64,000 nucleotides of DNA from Marinomonas sp. THO17. Lineage in GTDB: Bacteria > Pseudomonadota > Gammaproteobacteria > Pseudomonadales > Marinomonadaceae. The position numbers and the translations under genes were made by a program. The notes beneath the pieces were generated by a model that was given only the letters and a program-made list of their open reading frames with translations, searched no databases and had not been told where the DNA came from. Numbering within the stretch: position 1 is the first letter of the stretch; each line of letters opens with the position of its first letter. Below, in pieces: positions 55,481 through 63,419 of this stretch. The stretch lies in assembly GCF_040436405.1 (NCBI RefSeq), contig NZ_AP031575.1, forward strand, positions 310,001 through 374,000, written 5' to 3'.

Positions 55481-55510
55481 TTTCTTGGGCGATTTATATC
55501 GCCCAAGAAA
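55481..55510. other. Perfect 13-bp palindromic hairpin abutting the fabF stop
   Basis: TTTCTTGGGCGAT (55481-55493) pairs fully with ATCGCCCAAGAAA (55498-55510) around TTAT, starting on the base after the fabF stop codon. No T-run follows on either strand, so it may be a 3'-end stabiliser or a rho-assisted end rather than a standard terminator. Confidence 0.6.
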
Positions 55511-55568
55511 GTTGCGTTTGCTGAGTGCGCAGTTGCTGTTTATCTAGTGAGATACTTGATAGTAGCGA

Positions 55569-55976
55569 TTAGTGTAACTGCTTATTATGGTTACGAAATT
55601 TACTGATTTCATCGTGAATATCATAGGCAATTTGTTGATTATCTAATTCATAGAGTTGGTCTTCTAATTGTTGATAAAAGGCGATTTCTTCATCACCTAA
55701 ATAATGCAGGCATTCACCACCGATAAACCAGAGTAATTCCCGTTTGATTAATGGGACTAGATTTGGGTAGCAGCGAATAAAGCGTGCTAAAATTTCTTGG
55801 GCATTGAAACTGTAATCCGCTTCGTTATTTTCGATCTGCTGGCTAAGAAGCTCCCATTTCTTAAGAAAATCCGTTTCTTCTTCTGCTAAATCCGCAGTGT
55901 TAAATGGATCGTGTTCAGCGAATCGCTGACGTAGATCTGCAAAAGCGTTAAGAATGTATTGTGTGCGTGATTCCAC
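55569..55976 (-). CDS. Conserved uncharacterised protein (PA2817-like)
   Basis: A 135-residue soluble acidic helical protein with conserved-looking aromatic and Cys segment LLWFIGGECLHYLGDEE and an N-terminal ILNAFADLRQRF. No catalytic motif is evident. I recall a family named after Pseudomonas PA2817, of similar length, located near the same ABC transporter pair and queF, which supports the identity by position. It is divergent from the ABC ATPase gene (60-base gap). Confidence 0.6.
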   Translation of the reverse strand: MESRTQYILNAFADLRQRFAEHDPFNTADLAEEETDFLKKWELLSQQIENNEADYSFNAQEILARFIRCYPNLVPLIKRELLWFIGGECLHYLGDEEIAFYQQLEDQLYELDNQQIAYDIHDEISKFRNHNKQLH

Positions 55977-56036
55977 GTAAAACCCTATTAAATAAGTAAC
56001 GATTGAGTCGGCTAGAGCCGTACGAGAAACCTAATT

Positions 56037-56951
56037 ATGACATATGCAATCGAAATTAGTGACCTCAAAAAACGCTATGAAAGCGGATTTGAAGCATTAA
56101 AAGGGGTGAATTTAACGGTTGAGAAAGGGGATTTCTTTGCCTTGTTAGGGCCAAATGGTGCTGGAAAATCGACAAGCATCGGTATTCTCTGTTCATTGGT
56201 TAACAAGTCGTCTGGTAAAGTGTCTATTTTTGGGCACGACATAGATCAAGACTTTGCCAAGGCAAAACAATACTTGGGTGTGGTGCCACAAGAATTCAAT
56301 TTTAATGTCTTTGAAACGGTTTTTAACGTTGTCGTTACTCAGGCTGGTTTCTATGGGATTGATCGCAATGTGGCGGCTGAGCGAGCTGAAAAATATCTAA
56401 AAGAGTTGGACCTGTGGGATAAAAAAGACGTTCAGTCGCGCATGTTATCAGGGGGCATGAAGCGGCGATTAATGATTGCGCGGGCTTTGATTCATGAACC
56501 CGAAGTGCTGATTTTAGACGAGCCAACCGCTGGTGTGGACATTGAATTACGTCGTTCCATGTGGGAATTCATTAAGGGGTTAAATGCCCGTGGTACGACC
56601 ATCATACTCACCACCCATTACTTAGAAGAAGCAGAGCAGTTGTGCCGCAATATTGCCATTATTAATGCGGGTGAAATTGTCGAAAATACCAGTGTCAAAG
56701 CACTGCTTAAAACCCTTAATCAAGAAACTTTTATTTTAGACCTAGATCAGCCATTACCGACAGATTGGTCGGTGGACGACTATAGTGTCACAATCAGCGC
56801 AGATGGCTCTAGCTTGGAGGTTGAGGTAACCAAGGGGCAATCGATCAATCATATTTTCAGTGCGCTGGATAAGGTGTCGGTAAATGTAGTGAGTATGCGC
56901 AATAAATCAAATCGACTTGAAGAATTATTTGTAAAATTAATTAAGGGCTAG
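56037..56951 (+). CDS. ABC-2 type exporter ATP-binding protein (YadG-like)
   Basis: A 304-residue ATPase. Walker A is GPNGAGKST, the signature motif LSGGMKRRL and Walker B LILDEPTAGVDIE, with the H-loop in LTTHYLEEAEQL. The C-terminal domain is the DrrA/CcmA-like extension. It works with the permease that starts three bases after its stop. E. coli YadG/YadH is the closest named pair; the substrate is unknown. Confidence 0.9.
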   Translation: MTYAIEISDLKKRYESGFEALKGVNLTVEKGDFFALLGPNGAGKSTSIGILCSLVNKSSGKVSIFGHDIDQDFAKAKQYLGVVPQEFNFNVFETVFNVVVTQAGFYGIDRNVAAERAEKYLKELDLWDKKDVQSRMLSGGMKRRLMIARALIHEPEVLILDEPTAGVDIELRRSMWEFIKGLNARGTTIILTTHYLEEAEQLCRNIAIINAGEIVENTSVKALLKTLNQETFILDLDQPLPTDWSVDDYSVTISADGSSLEVEVTKGQSINHIFSALDKVSVNVVSMRNKSNRLEELFVKLIKG

Positions 56952-56954
56952 AGT

Positions 56955-57728
56955 ATGAAAAATTCTGAAATCTGGATTGCGTTTTGTACTATTTTAGCTC
57001 GTGAGATTCGTCGCTTCACACGAATTTGGGCACAAACTTTATTACCACCAGCCATTACAATGAGCTTGTATTTCGCTATTTTTGGTAACCTAATTGGTGA
57101 TCGAATTGGTGAAATGGGGGGCTTTAGTTACATGCAATACATAGTGCCTGGTTTAATCATGATGTCGGTGATTACCAATTCCTATTCTAATGTGTCATCG
57201 TCTTTTTTTTCGGCTAAATTTCAGCTTAGCATTCAAGAGTTATTAGTCTCACCAACACCTAACTGGGTGATTTTATTGGGTTACGTGCTAGGGGGCGTCG
57301 CGCGCGGGTTGAGTGTAGGCTTCATTGTCACCTTACTGTCATTGTTTTTTACTCATCTGGCATTAGAAAATTTGTTTCTGACCATTCTTGTGGTGTTTCT
57401 CACAGCCGTGATGTTTTCTTTGGGCGGCTTTGTGAATGCTATTTATGCGCGTAATTTTGATGATGTGTCAATCGTACCTACCTTTATATTAACGCCTTTG
57501 ACGTATTTAGGTGGGGTCTTTTATTCGATCGATTTGTTGTCTAACTTTTGGCAATCGATTTCACTGCTTAATCCTGTGTTATATATGGTGAATGCGTTTC
57601 GATATGGCATTCTTGGTATTTCTGACATTAATATTTACTGGGCACTGGTCATGGTCAGTGTGTTTATTGTGGTTTTATTTTGGTACGGATTGCACTTGTT
57701 AAATAAAGGCAAGGGCATTAGAAATTGA
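56955..57728 (+). CDS. ABC-2 type exporter permease (YadH-like)
   Basis: A 257-residue inner-membrane protein with six hydrophobic segments and the ABC-2 permease pattern: FTRIWAQTLLPPAITMSLYFAIFG at the start, MQYIVPGLIMMSVITNSY, SIQELLVSPTPNWVILLGYVLGGV and the LTPLTYLGGVFYSIDLL C-terminal signature. It is coupled to the ATPase gene and lies nine bases before queF, so all three may be co-transcribed. Confidence 0.9.
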   Translation: MKNSEIWIAFCTILAREIRRFTRIWAQTLLPPAITMSLYFAIFGNLIGDRIGEMGGFSYMQYIVPGLIMMSVITNSYSNVSSSFFSAKFQLSIQELLVSPTPNWVILLGYVLGGVARGLSVGFIVTLLSLFFTHLALENLFLTILVVFLTAVMFSLGGFVNAIYARNFDDVSIVPTFILTPLTYLGGVFYSIDLLSNFWQSISLLNPVLYMVNAFRYGILGISDINIYWALVMVSVFIVVLFWYGLHLLNKGKGIRN

Positions 57729-57736
57729 GGTAAGTT

Positions 57737-58555
57737 ATGGGCTTTTTACCCTTAGGTCAGCAAACAGAGTATGTTTCTGAGTACGATGCAGGGTTGCTTT
57801 ATCCCATTGCACGGGTGGATAAGTGGTCAGAAATGGGAATTGCTTCTGAGCGTCTGCCTTTTTACGGTGAAGATGTGTGGAATGCTTACGAAGTTTCTTG
57901 GTTGGACTCGAAGGGCAAACCTATCGTTATGATTGCGGAATTCCGCTTGCCTTGTGATTCTCCTAATATTATTGAATCTAAGTCGTTTAAGTTATATTTG
58001 AATTCACTGAATCAAATGCGTTACGAATCCTTTGAGCAGGTTCAAGGCATTCTTGAGAACGACTTGTCTGCCGCTGCAGGTGCTAAGGTCACAGTTGTAT
58101 TGCGTGAACTGGATGCTATGCAATCTTTGGTGATTTTGACGCCAGATTATTGTATAGATCATTTGGACGTGGACATTAATGACTACCACCCAAATAGCGA
58201 ATTACTTACTACTGATCAAAGTCTAGGTCAGGTGGAAGAGCGCTTGGTCAGCCACTTATTAAAATCCAACTGTCCGGTGACCAATCAGCCAGATTGGGGG
58301 TCAGTATTTATTGATTATTGTGGACCAAAAATTCAACATGAATCCCTGCTTAAATACATTGTTTCTTTTCGAGAGCATACGGATTTTCATGAGCAGTGTG
58401 TTGAACGCATCTTTATTGACATCATGCGTCAATGTCAGCCAGAGTTTCTGACCGTATACGCTCGTTATGTTCGCCGTGGTGGTTTGGACATTAACCCATA
58501 CCGTTCGACCCAAGAGGGTTTGGTATTGGGTAATGATAGATTGAGTCGACAGTAA
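57737..58555 (+). CDS. queF: NADPH-dependent 7-cyano-7-deazaguanine (preQ0) reductase QueF
   Basis: A 272-residue tunnelling-fold enzyme that reduces preQ0 to preQ1, the base inserted into tRNA before conversion to queuosine. The QueF motif ESKSFKLYLNSLNQ is present, and the catalytic cysteine is C179 in SNCPVTNQPDWGSV. Its length is that of the two-domain type (E. coli 282) rather than the short Bacillus type. queC and queE lie at 27-28 kb. A terminator follows. Confidence 0.95.
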   Translation: MGFLPLGQQTEYVSEYDAGLLYPIARVDKWSEMGIASERLPFYGEDVWNAYEVSWLDSKGKPIVMIAEFRLPCDSPNIIESKSFKLYLNSLNQMRYESFEQVQGILENDLSAAAGAKVTVVLRELDAMQSLVILTPDYCIDHLDVDINDYHPNSELLTTDQSLGQVEERLVSHLLKSNCPVTNQPDWGSVFIDYCGPKIQHESLLKYIVSFREHTDFHEQCVERIFIDIMRQCQPEFLTVYARYVRRGGLDINPYRSTQEGLVLGNDRLSRQ

Positions 58556-58567
58556 ATCGCATGATAT

Positions 58568-58598
58568 GAAAAACCACACTAAGCTGTGGTTTTTTTAT
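58568..58598. terminator. Terminator after queF
   Basis: AAACCACA (58571-58578) pairs with TGTGGTTT (58585-58592), followed by a T-run. It lies between convergent queF and the AEC permease gene. Confidence 0.85.
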
Positions 58599-58620
58599 TT
58601 TATGACCTTGCGTAAATATC

Positions 58621-59514
58621 TCATGTAGCCTGTAAAGCTAGCCAACCAAGTAGCCCACAGATTATCAATGATATGGGCAGAGACAGCAAAATCATCAGTG
58701 CTATTTCTTCTTTTGGCCCCTTGTAGCTCGTAGCCAGCATGTAACTGATTACAGCCACAGGCATGGCGTTTAGAATGATGAGTACCATTTTTTCCAGCGG
58801 CGTTAGAGGCAATAAGCAAGTAATGGCAAAAGCCACCAAACAGCCCATTACAGGTCGATAAATAGAAAAAGCGATAACGCTTTTTAGTTTGCCTTTGTCC
58901 TTGATGGTCAATTTACTCAATGAATTGCCAAGTAATAACAGCATCATAGGAAGCGTTATTTGGCTCATCATGGTCAAAGTATTGGTGATTGCTTCTGGTA
59001 GCTGTATGGACAGAGATAACATTATGATGCCAATGAGCAAGGCAATAACAGGCCCATTTTTCAGTAGCTGTTTTGGACGATATTCTCCTGACATAACACC
59101 AACACCCAGACTAAAGTGACTGATCTGCACCACGGACGATACCACAACCGCTACCGCCAACCCTGGTTCAGCAAATAAAGCGAACGCAATAGGAATACCA
59201 AGATTGCCTGCATTTGGGTTAACTAAAGGAGACAGATAAAAACGAATGGATTGACCAGTTAGCTTAAGGAAAGCTAGAGTGATAAGTGACATGCTGGCCA
59301 ATATCAAAATACTCGCCATAATGATTTTTGCCATAGAATAGATTTCCATATTCATTGACAAAACAGAGGTTAACAGTAGAGCTGGCATGCCTATATTGGA
59401 CACTAGATTACCGATTTGCGGGGCGTCTAAATAATCGGTATGTTTCCCTAAAAAAAATCCTAGACTGGCAAGCAACACAATAGGAGTTAAAGCAAGGAGA
59501 ATTGAGGGAAGCAT
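58621..59514 (-). CDS. AEC-family transporter
   Basis: A 297-residue inner-membrane protein with ten hydrophobic segments in two inverted halves, each containing a broken helix: NIGMPALLLTSVLS and LVNPNAGNLGIPIAFALF in the first, ITLPMMLLLLGNSLS and LIILNAMPVAVISYMLA in the second. This is the auxin efflux carrier (AEC) family, whose bacterial members move malate and other carboxylates. The substrate here is unknown. It is divergent from the aldo/keto reductase (47-base gap). Confidence 0.88.
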   Translation of the reverse strand: MLPSILLALTPIVLLASLGFFLGKHTDYLDAPQIGNLVSNIGMPALLLTSVLSMNMEIYSMAKIIMASILILASMSLITLAFLKLTGQSIRFYLSPLVNPNAGNLGIPIAFALFAEPGLAVAVVVSSVVQISHFSLGVGVMSGEYRPKQLLKNGPVIALLIGIIMLSLSIQLPEAITNTLTMMSQITLPMMLLLLGNSLSKLTIKDKGKLKSVIAFSIYRPVMGCLVAFAITCLLPLTPLEKMVLIILNAMPVAVISYMLATSYKGPKEEIALMILLSLPISLIICGLLGWLALQAT

Positions 59515-59561
59515 GAATGTCTCTTAACTACATGATTAAAATCGAAAAATAAGGATAACAG

Positions 59562-60542
59562 ATGAAATCAAGAATACTAGGTAAGACAGCTTGGTCAATT
59601 TCTGAGATAGGATTGGGGTGTTGGCAGTTAGGTAATGACTTTGGCCCCATTGAAGATAAACAAGCCTTAGCAGTATTGGATGCGGCTAAGGAACAAGGCA
59701 TTAGCTTTTTCGATACGGCAGATGTCTATGGTGCAGGACTCAGCGAAGAGCGCATTGGTCGTTGGCTAAAGCAGAGCAGTTGGCAGCCTAAAATCGCCAC
59801 CAAAGTGGGTCGTAATGGGGAATTATACCCAGATGGTTATACTAAGGTGAAGATGAAGCAGAGCCTTCAGGCGTCTGCCAAGCGTTTGGGAGTGGAAACG
59901 CTTAATCTGGCTCAGCTGCATTGTGTTCCAAGAGAGGTCTTGTTTGCTGGCGATGTACTAGCATGGATGGAAGACTTTCAACAGGAAGGTTTAATTGAGT
60001 ATTTTGGTGCCAGTGTCGAAATGATCGACGAAGCTCTATTTTGCTGCCAGCACGATAAGCTCGCCAGTTTACAGGTTTTGTTTAATCTATTTCGTCAAGA
60101 TGCCGTGGATGAATTGTTTCCATTAGTGTCAGAGAAAAACATAGGTGTCATTGTTCGCTTGCCTTTGGCCAGTGGTTTGTTAACGGGAAAGATGTTTAAA
60201 GGCTATCAATTTGATGAAAGCGACCATCGACACTACAACAAAGATGGTGTGGCTTTTCATGTTGGTGAAACATTTAATGGCATTCCTTTTGATCAGGGAA
60301 TAGATCTTGTGGAGGAAGTCAGTGCTATGTTGCCTGAAGATCATAGTATTTTGGATGTGGCTTTACGATGGATTCTAGATCAGCCACAAGTGTCAACCAT
60401 TATTGCTGGAGCCACCCGTCCAGAGCAGGTAATTCGTAATGCTCAAGCCAGTCTTCTTGAGCCATTATCGACTGAGCTTCACCATAAGTTGAAAACTTTT
60501 TATCTACAAAAAGTACGCCAGGCAATACGTGGCGGTATTTGA
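59562..60542 (+). CDS. Aldo/keto reductase
   Basis: A 326-residue NADPH-dependent oxidoreductase with the (beta/alpha)8 AKR fold. The catalytic Asp/Tyr are in FFDTADVYGAG, the lysine in IATKVGRNGEL, and the histidine in AQLHCVP. The C-terminal half has LASGLLTGKMFKG and the cofactor-binding IIAGATRPEQVIRN. It resembles the YeaE/general stress protein 69 group. The physiological substrate is unknown. It stands alone; a 12-bp hairpin follows at 60572. Confidence 0.88.
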   Translation: MKSRILGKTAWSISEIGLGCWQLGNDFGPIEDKQALAVLDAAKEQGISFFDTADVYGAGLSEERIGRWLKQSSWQPKIATKVGRNGELYPDGYTKVKMKQSLQASAKRLGVETLNLAQLHCVPREVLFAGDVLAWMEDFQQEGLIEYFGASVEMIDEALFCCQHDKLASLQVLFNLFRQDAVDELFPLVSEKNIGVIVRLPLASGLLTGKMFKGYQFDESDHRHYNKDGVAFHVGETFNGIPFDQGIDLVEEVSAMLPEDHSILDVALRWILDQPQVSTIIAGATRPEQVIRNAQASLLEPLSTELHHKLKTFYLQKVRQAIRGGI

Positions 60543-60571
60543 TGTAGGTGCAAAATATTTGATGGTCAGTA

Positions 60572-60604
60572 AATCTTGCCCCTGAAAAATTTAGGGGCAG
60601 GATT
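60572..60604. other. 12-bp stem-loop after the aldo/keto reductase gene
   Basis: AATCTTGCCCCT (60572-60583) pairs with AGGGGCAGGATT (60593-60604), one G-U pair, loop GAAAAATTT. No T-run follows, so termination is uncertain. It adjoins the left edge of repeat copy B. Confidence 0.5.
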
Positions 60605-60797
60605 ATTAAGGAAGGGCGTGGTTTAAGCTCTCTTTATTCTTTGTTAAGCTTCTTGCCAATATGCTTATATTGGACGGCGAAACTTGCCTCGAATAAAAGA
60701 GAGTGATCCTCACGCTGACCCCTACATGGATGTAGGGGATTAGAGCAACGCAGGAGCACGTTGTCGTAGCCAGTGGACTTGTTCGTACCTTCCTTAA
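60603..60797. repeat. MITE-like intergenic repeat, copy B (long form)
   Basis: The element is bounded by a perfect 10-base terminal inverted repeat, TTAAGGAAGG (60606-60615) and CCTTCCTTAA (60788-60797). Inside are further inverted repeats: CTCTCTTTATTC (60628-60639) with GAATAAAAGAGAG (60691-60703), CCCCTACAT with ATGTAGGGG (60719-60738), and CAACG with CGTTG (60746-60763). It shares sequence blocks with 5466-5564. There is no open frame of note. The right terminal repeat contains the TAA stop of the bcp gene. Confidence 0.55.
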
Positions 60798-61243
60798 CTT
60801 AAAATCTGCTCGGCATGAGCCTTGGTTTTGACCTTAGTTATGATGTCGGCAATTTTACCTTCTTCATCAATGATAAAAGTGGTGCGTACCGTTCCCATGT
60901 ATTCCTTGCCCATGAACTTTTTTAACTGCCAAGTACCGTACAAATCGTGCACTGTTTTTTCTGTATCGGCAATTAATGGGAAAGGCAGTTGATATTTTTC
61001 GATGAAGTTTTGGTGTTTTTTTTCGCTATCGGGACTGATGCCCAATACCACATAACCTTGATCTAATAAAGCCTGATAGTTATCGCGTAAATCACACGCT
61101 TGAGCGGTGCAGCCTGGCGTGTTGTCTTTTGGGTAAAAATACAGCACTACCTTTTTACCTCTGAACTGACTAAGGGTAATGGTGTCACCGTTTTGATCTT
61201 TGGCGCTGAACTCTGGGGCAATTTGTCCTACTTCAATAGTCAT
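60794..61243 (-). CDS. bcp: Thiol peroxidase Bcp (peroxiredoxin Q family)
   Basis: A 149-residue thioredoxin-fold peroxiredoxin that reduces hydrogen and organic peroxides. The peroxidatic cysteine is C45 in FYPKDNTPGCTAQAC, and C50 five residues later is the usual resolving cysteine of this group. The start APEFSAKDQNGDTI is typical. The last codon and stop fall in the terminal repeat of element copy B. It faces away from dapA; gcvR, often between bcp and dapA, is absent. Confidence 0.94.
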   Translation of the reverse strand: MTIEVGQIAPEFSAKDQNGDTITLSQFRGKKVVLYFYPKDNTPGCTAQACDLRDNYQALLDQGYVVLGISPDSEKKHQNFIEKYQLPFPLIADTEKTVHDLYGTWQLKKFMGKEYMGTVRTTFIIDEEGKIADIITKVKTKAHAEQILS

Positions 61244-61357
61244 AACATTTCTCTCGAATCAATCAGATGAAAAAGGCAAGCTTAACAAGAGCCAAACAAA
61301 AAATCTCTGTTAACGGCAATTATGGCAAAATTACATAGGCTTTACTCTTGTCAATGA

Positions 61358-61386
61358 TTGTTTATAAACAGCCTGAGCGTTAATAT
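61358..61386 (+). promoter_or_regulatory. Candidate sigma-70 promoter of dapA-bamC-purC
   Basis: TTGTTT (61358-61363) and TAATAT (61381-61386) have a 17-base spacer and lie 33 bases before dapA. The palindrome GTTTATAAAC overlaps the -35 box. A second TATAAT-like box lies at 61396. Confidence 0.45.
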
Positions 61387-61418
61387 AGGCGCGCTTATAA
61401 TTTTAACGGAGACTCAAA

Positions 61419-62300
61419 ATGATCACGGGTAGTTTAGTTGCGCTTATCACTCCCATGTTAGCGGATGGCGCTGTAGACACTGAGAAGTTGGATGATCTAA
61501 TCGAGTTTCATATTAATGAAGGAACTCACGGCATTGTGGCCGTTGGGACCACAGGAGAAGCTTCTACTTTAACGCATGAAGAACATGCTAATGTGATTCG
61601 ACAAGTGGTTAAAAAAGTAAATGGTCGCGTACATGTTATCGCGGGTACCGGAGCAAATTCGACCCATGAAGCCATTGATTTAACACGTAGTGCGAAAGAA
61701 GCCGGTGCAGATGCTTGTTTATTAGTCACGCCTTATTACAACAAACCTACACAAGAAGGTTTGTTCCAGCATTTTAAAGCGGTTGCGCAAGCCGTCGACA
61801 TACCTCAAATTCTTTATAATGTACCGGGTCGAACTGGCTGTGATATGCAAAACGATACTGTGGTTCGTTTGTCGACTATTACCAATATTGTCGGTATCAA
61901 AGATGCAACAGGGGATCTAGAGCGTGGTCAGGCTTTGCTTGAAATGGTGTCTACGGATTTTGCTGTGTATTCCGGAGATGATCCAACCGCTGTTTCCTTG
62001 ATGTTATTGGGCGGCAAAGGCAATATTTCCGTTACCGCAAACGTGGCTCCAAAAATGGTAGCGCAAGCTGCTGAATTTGCGATTGCTGGTCAGGCAGATA
62101 AAGCACAGGACCTCGACTCTTCAATTTCCTCATTACATAAGAATTTATTTCTTGAGTCCAATCCTATCCCAGTGAAATGGGCAGTAAGCCAATTGGGATT
62201 GTGCCAAGAAGGGATTCGTTTACCATTAACGCCGCTTGCGGAGCAGTATCATGCTGCTGTGCGACAAGCTATGGTTGAAGCAGGAGTATTATTAGTATGA
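61419..62300 (+). CDS. dapA: 4-hydroxy-tetrahydrodipicolinate synthase
   Basis: A 293-residue aldolase condensing pyruvate with aspartate semialdehyde, the first committed step to diaminopimelate and lysine. GTTGEASTLTHEEH binds pyruvate, the catalytic tyrosine is in LLVTPYYNKPTQEG (Y133), and the Schiff-base lysine is in IVGIKDATGD (K161). Full length. It uses the product of asd (at 17.8 kb). The stop overlaps the bamC start (ATGA), the usual dapA-bamC coupling. Confidence 0.97.
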   Translation: MITGSLVALITPMLADGAVDTEKLDDLIEFHINEGTHGIVAVGTTGEASTLTHEEHANVIRQVVKKVNGRVHVIAGTGANSTHEAIDLTRSAKEAGADACLLVTPYYNKPTQEGLFQHFKAVAQAVDIPQILYNVPGRTGCDMQNDTVVRLSTITNIVGIKDATGDLERGQALLEMVSTDFAVYSGDDPTAVSLMLLGGKGNISVTANVAPKMVAQAAEFAIAGQADKAQDLDSSISSLHKNLFLESNPIPVKWAVSQLGLCQEGIRLPLTPLAEQYHAAVRQAMVEAGVLLV

Positions 62301-63379
62301 TGAAACCAATGGTGAAATTGCTTGGTGTAGCAAGCGTAGCAATAAGCTTGTCTGCATGCAGTACCTTTTTTCCAGACCATTCGAATGACTATCAACAAGA
62401 AGCGGGTGCTCATACCAAGTTAAAAGTGCCAGAAGGGTCAATTGAGTCTCAGGACACTTTAGTGATTCCAAACGAAAATGAGATTGCTAATTTAGATAAG
62501 CCTCAGCCATTTGTTACGCCTCGTGCACCATTTGTCTATTATCCTATGGAAATAATTGGCTTTGCTGAGATGGATGATTCCGTGCAGTACAGGCTGAATA
62601 CTTCTACAGCGGAAGCGAAGAAAATCGTTGAGGATTTCTTAACATCCATTCATGGTGCTGGGCAGTCTATTGAGACGCAAACAGACAATCAAATTGTTTC
62701 CATTGCATTTGATTTTCAGCCTCAAGGTTGGTGGGCCTCTTTGTGGAGTGATATCACACGTTTGCACCCTTCAAAGACGGCATTTGCCTTCTCCTTTGAA
62801 CAACAAGATGATGTTACTTTGGTGAAGCTACAATACCGTGAAGTCAATCAAGATCCTGCTAAGTCAACCGAATGGGCATCACCAATGGCGCAATCTGACG
62901 CTGAGTCGATTGCTGTTCGCCTATGGGGAACCTTTGGTCTCCAACTTAATCAGTCTTCTGCCTATTTATCCAATACCAAAGATGTGACAGCGGCATTTCC
63001 TGTCTGGGTTGACCACCAAGGCATGTATGCTATTTATCTAGGTAAGGATCTTTCTGATAATGAGTTTGAGGCAAAACTCAAAGCCGCAGGGATATACTTG
63101 ATGCCCGGTGATGAGAAACTCTTGGCCCCAGTACCGGCTGATAAAGTAGCTCGAGTTGGTGACATCATTGACTTCTCTTTGCCGATAGGCGCTGACGGGA
63201 AAGAACAAAAGCTATTTAATGTTTATCGTCGTGATTTAGATGATGTCAGTTGGCAGGAAAGGGAATATCCGTATCAAATAACCCATCAAAAAGCTGGCGA
63301 CTTTTTGGTAGTGGATGTATCTGCGATGGAGAATCCAGAAATAGCATCTTTTAGAATCGCACAACGATTCATACCTTAA
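62297..63379 (+). CDS. bamC: Outer-membrane assembly lipoprotein BamC
   Basis: A 360-residue lipoprotein subunit of the BAM complex. The signal peptide ends in the lipobox LSAC (SLSACSTFF), giving a lipidated cysteine. A proline/charged unstructured N-terminal stretch follows, then two helix-grip domains, the first with YPMEIIG ... VQYRLNTSTAEAKKIVEDF and the second ending FRIAQRF. Sequence is divergent but length, lipobox and position between dapA and purC fit BamC. AGGAG lies ten bases before the ATG. Confidence 0.88.
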   Translation: MMKPMVKLLGVASVAISLSACSTFFPDHSNDYQQEAGAHTKLKVPEGSIESQDTLVIPNENEIANLDKPQPFVTPRAPFVYYPMEIIGFAEMDDSVQYRLNTSTAEAKKIVEDFLTSIHGAGQSIETQTDNQIVSIAFDFQPQGWWASLWSDITRLHPSKTAFAFSFEQQDDVTLVKLQYREVNQDPAKSTEWASPMAQSDAESIAVRLWGTFGLQLNQSSAYLSNTKDVTAAFPVWVDHQGMYAIYLGKDLSDNEFEAKLKAAGIYLMPGDEKLLAPVPADKVARVGDIIDFSLPIGADGKEQKLFNVYRRDLDDVSWQEREYPYQITHQKAGDFLVVDVSAMENPEIASFRIAQRFIP

Positions 63380-63419
63380 ATAAAATTAATCCCTCGTAAC
63401 TAAAACCGGAGACTCTCCA

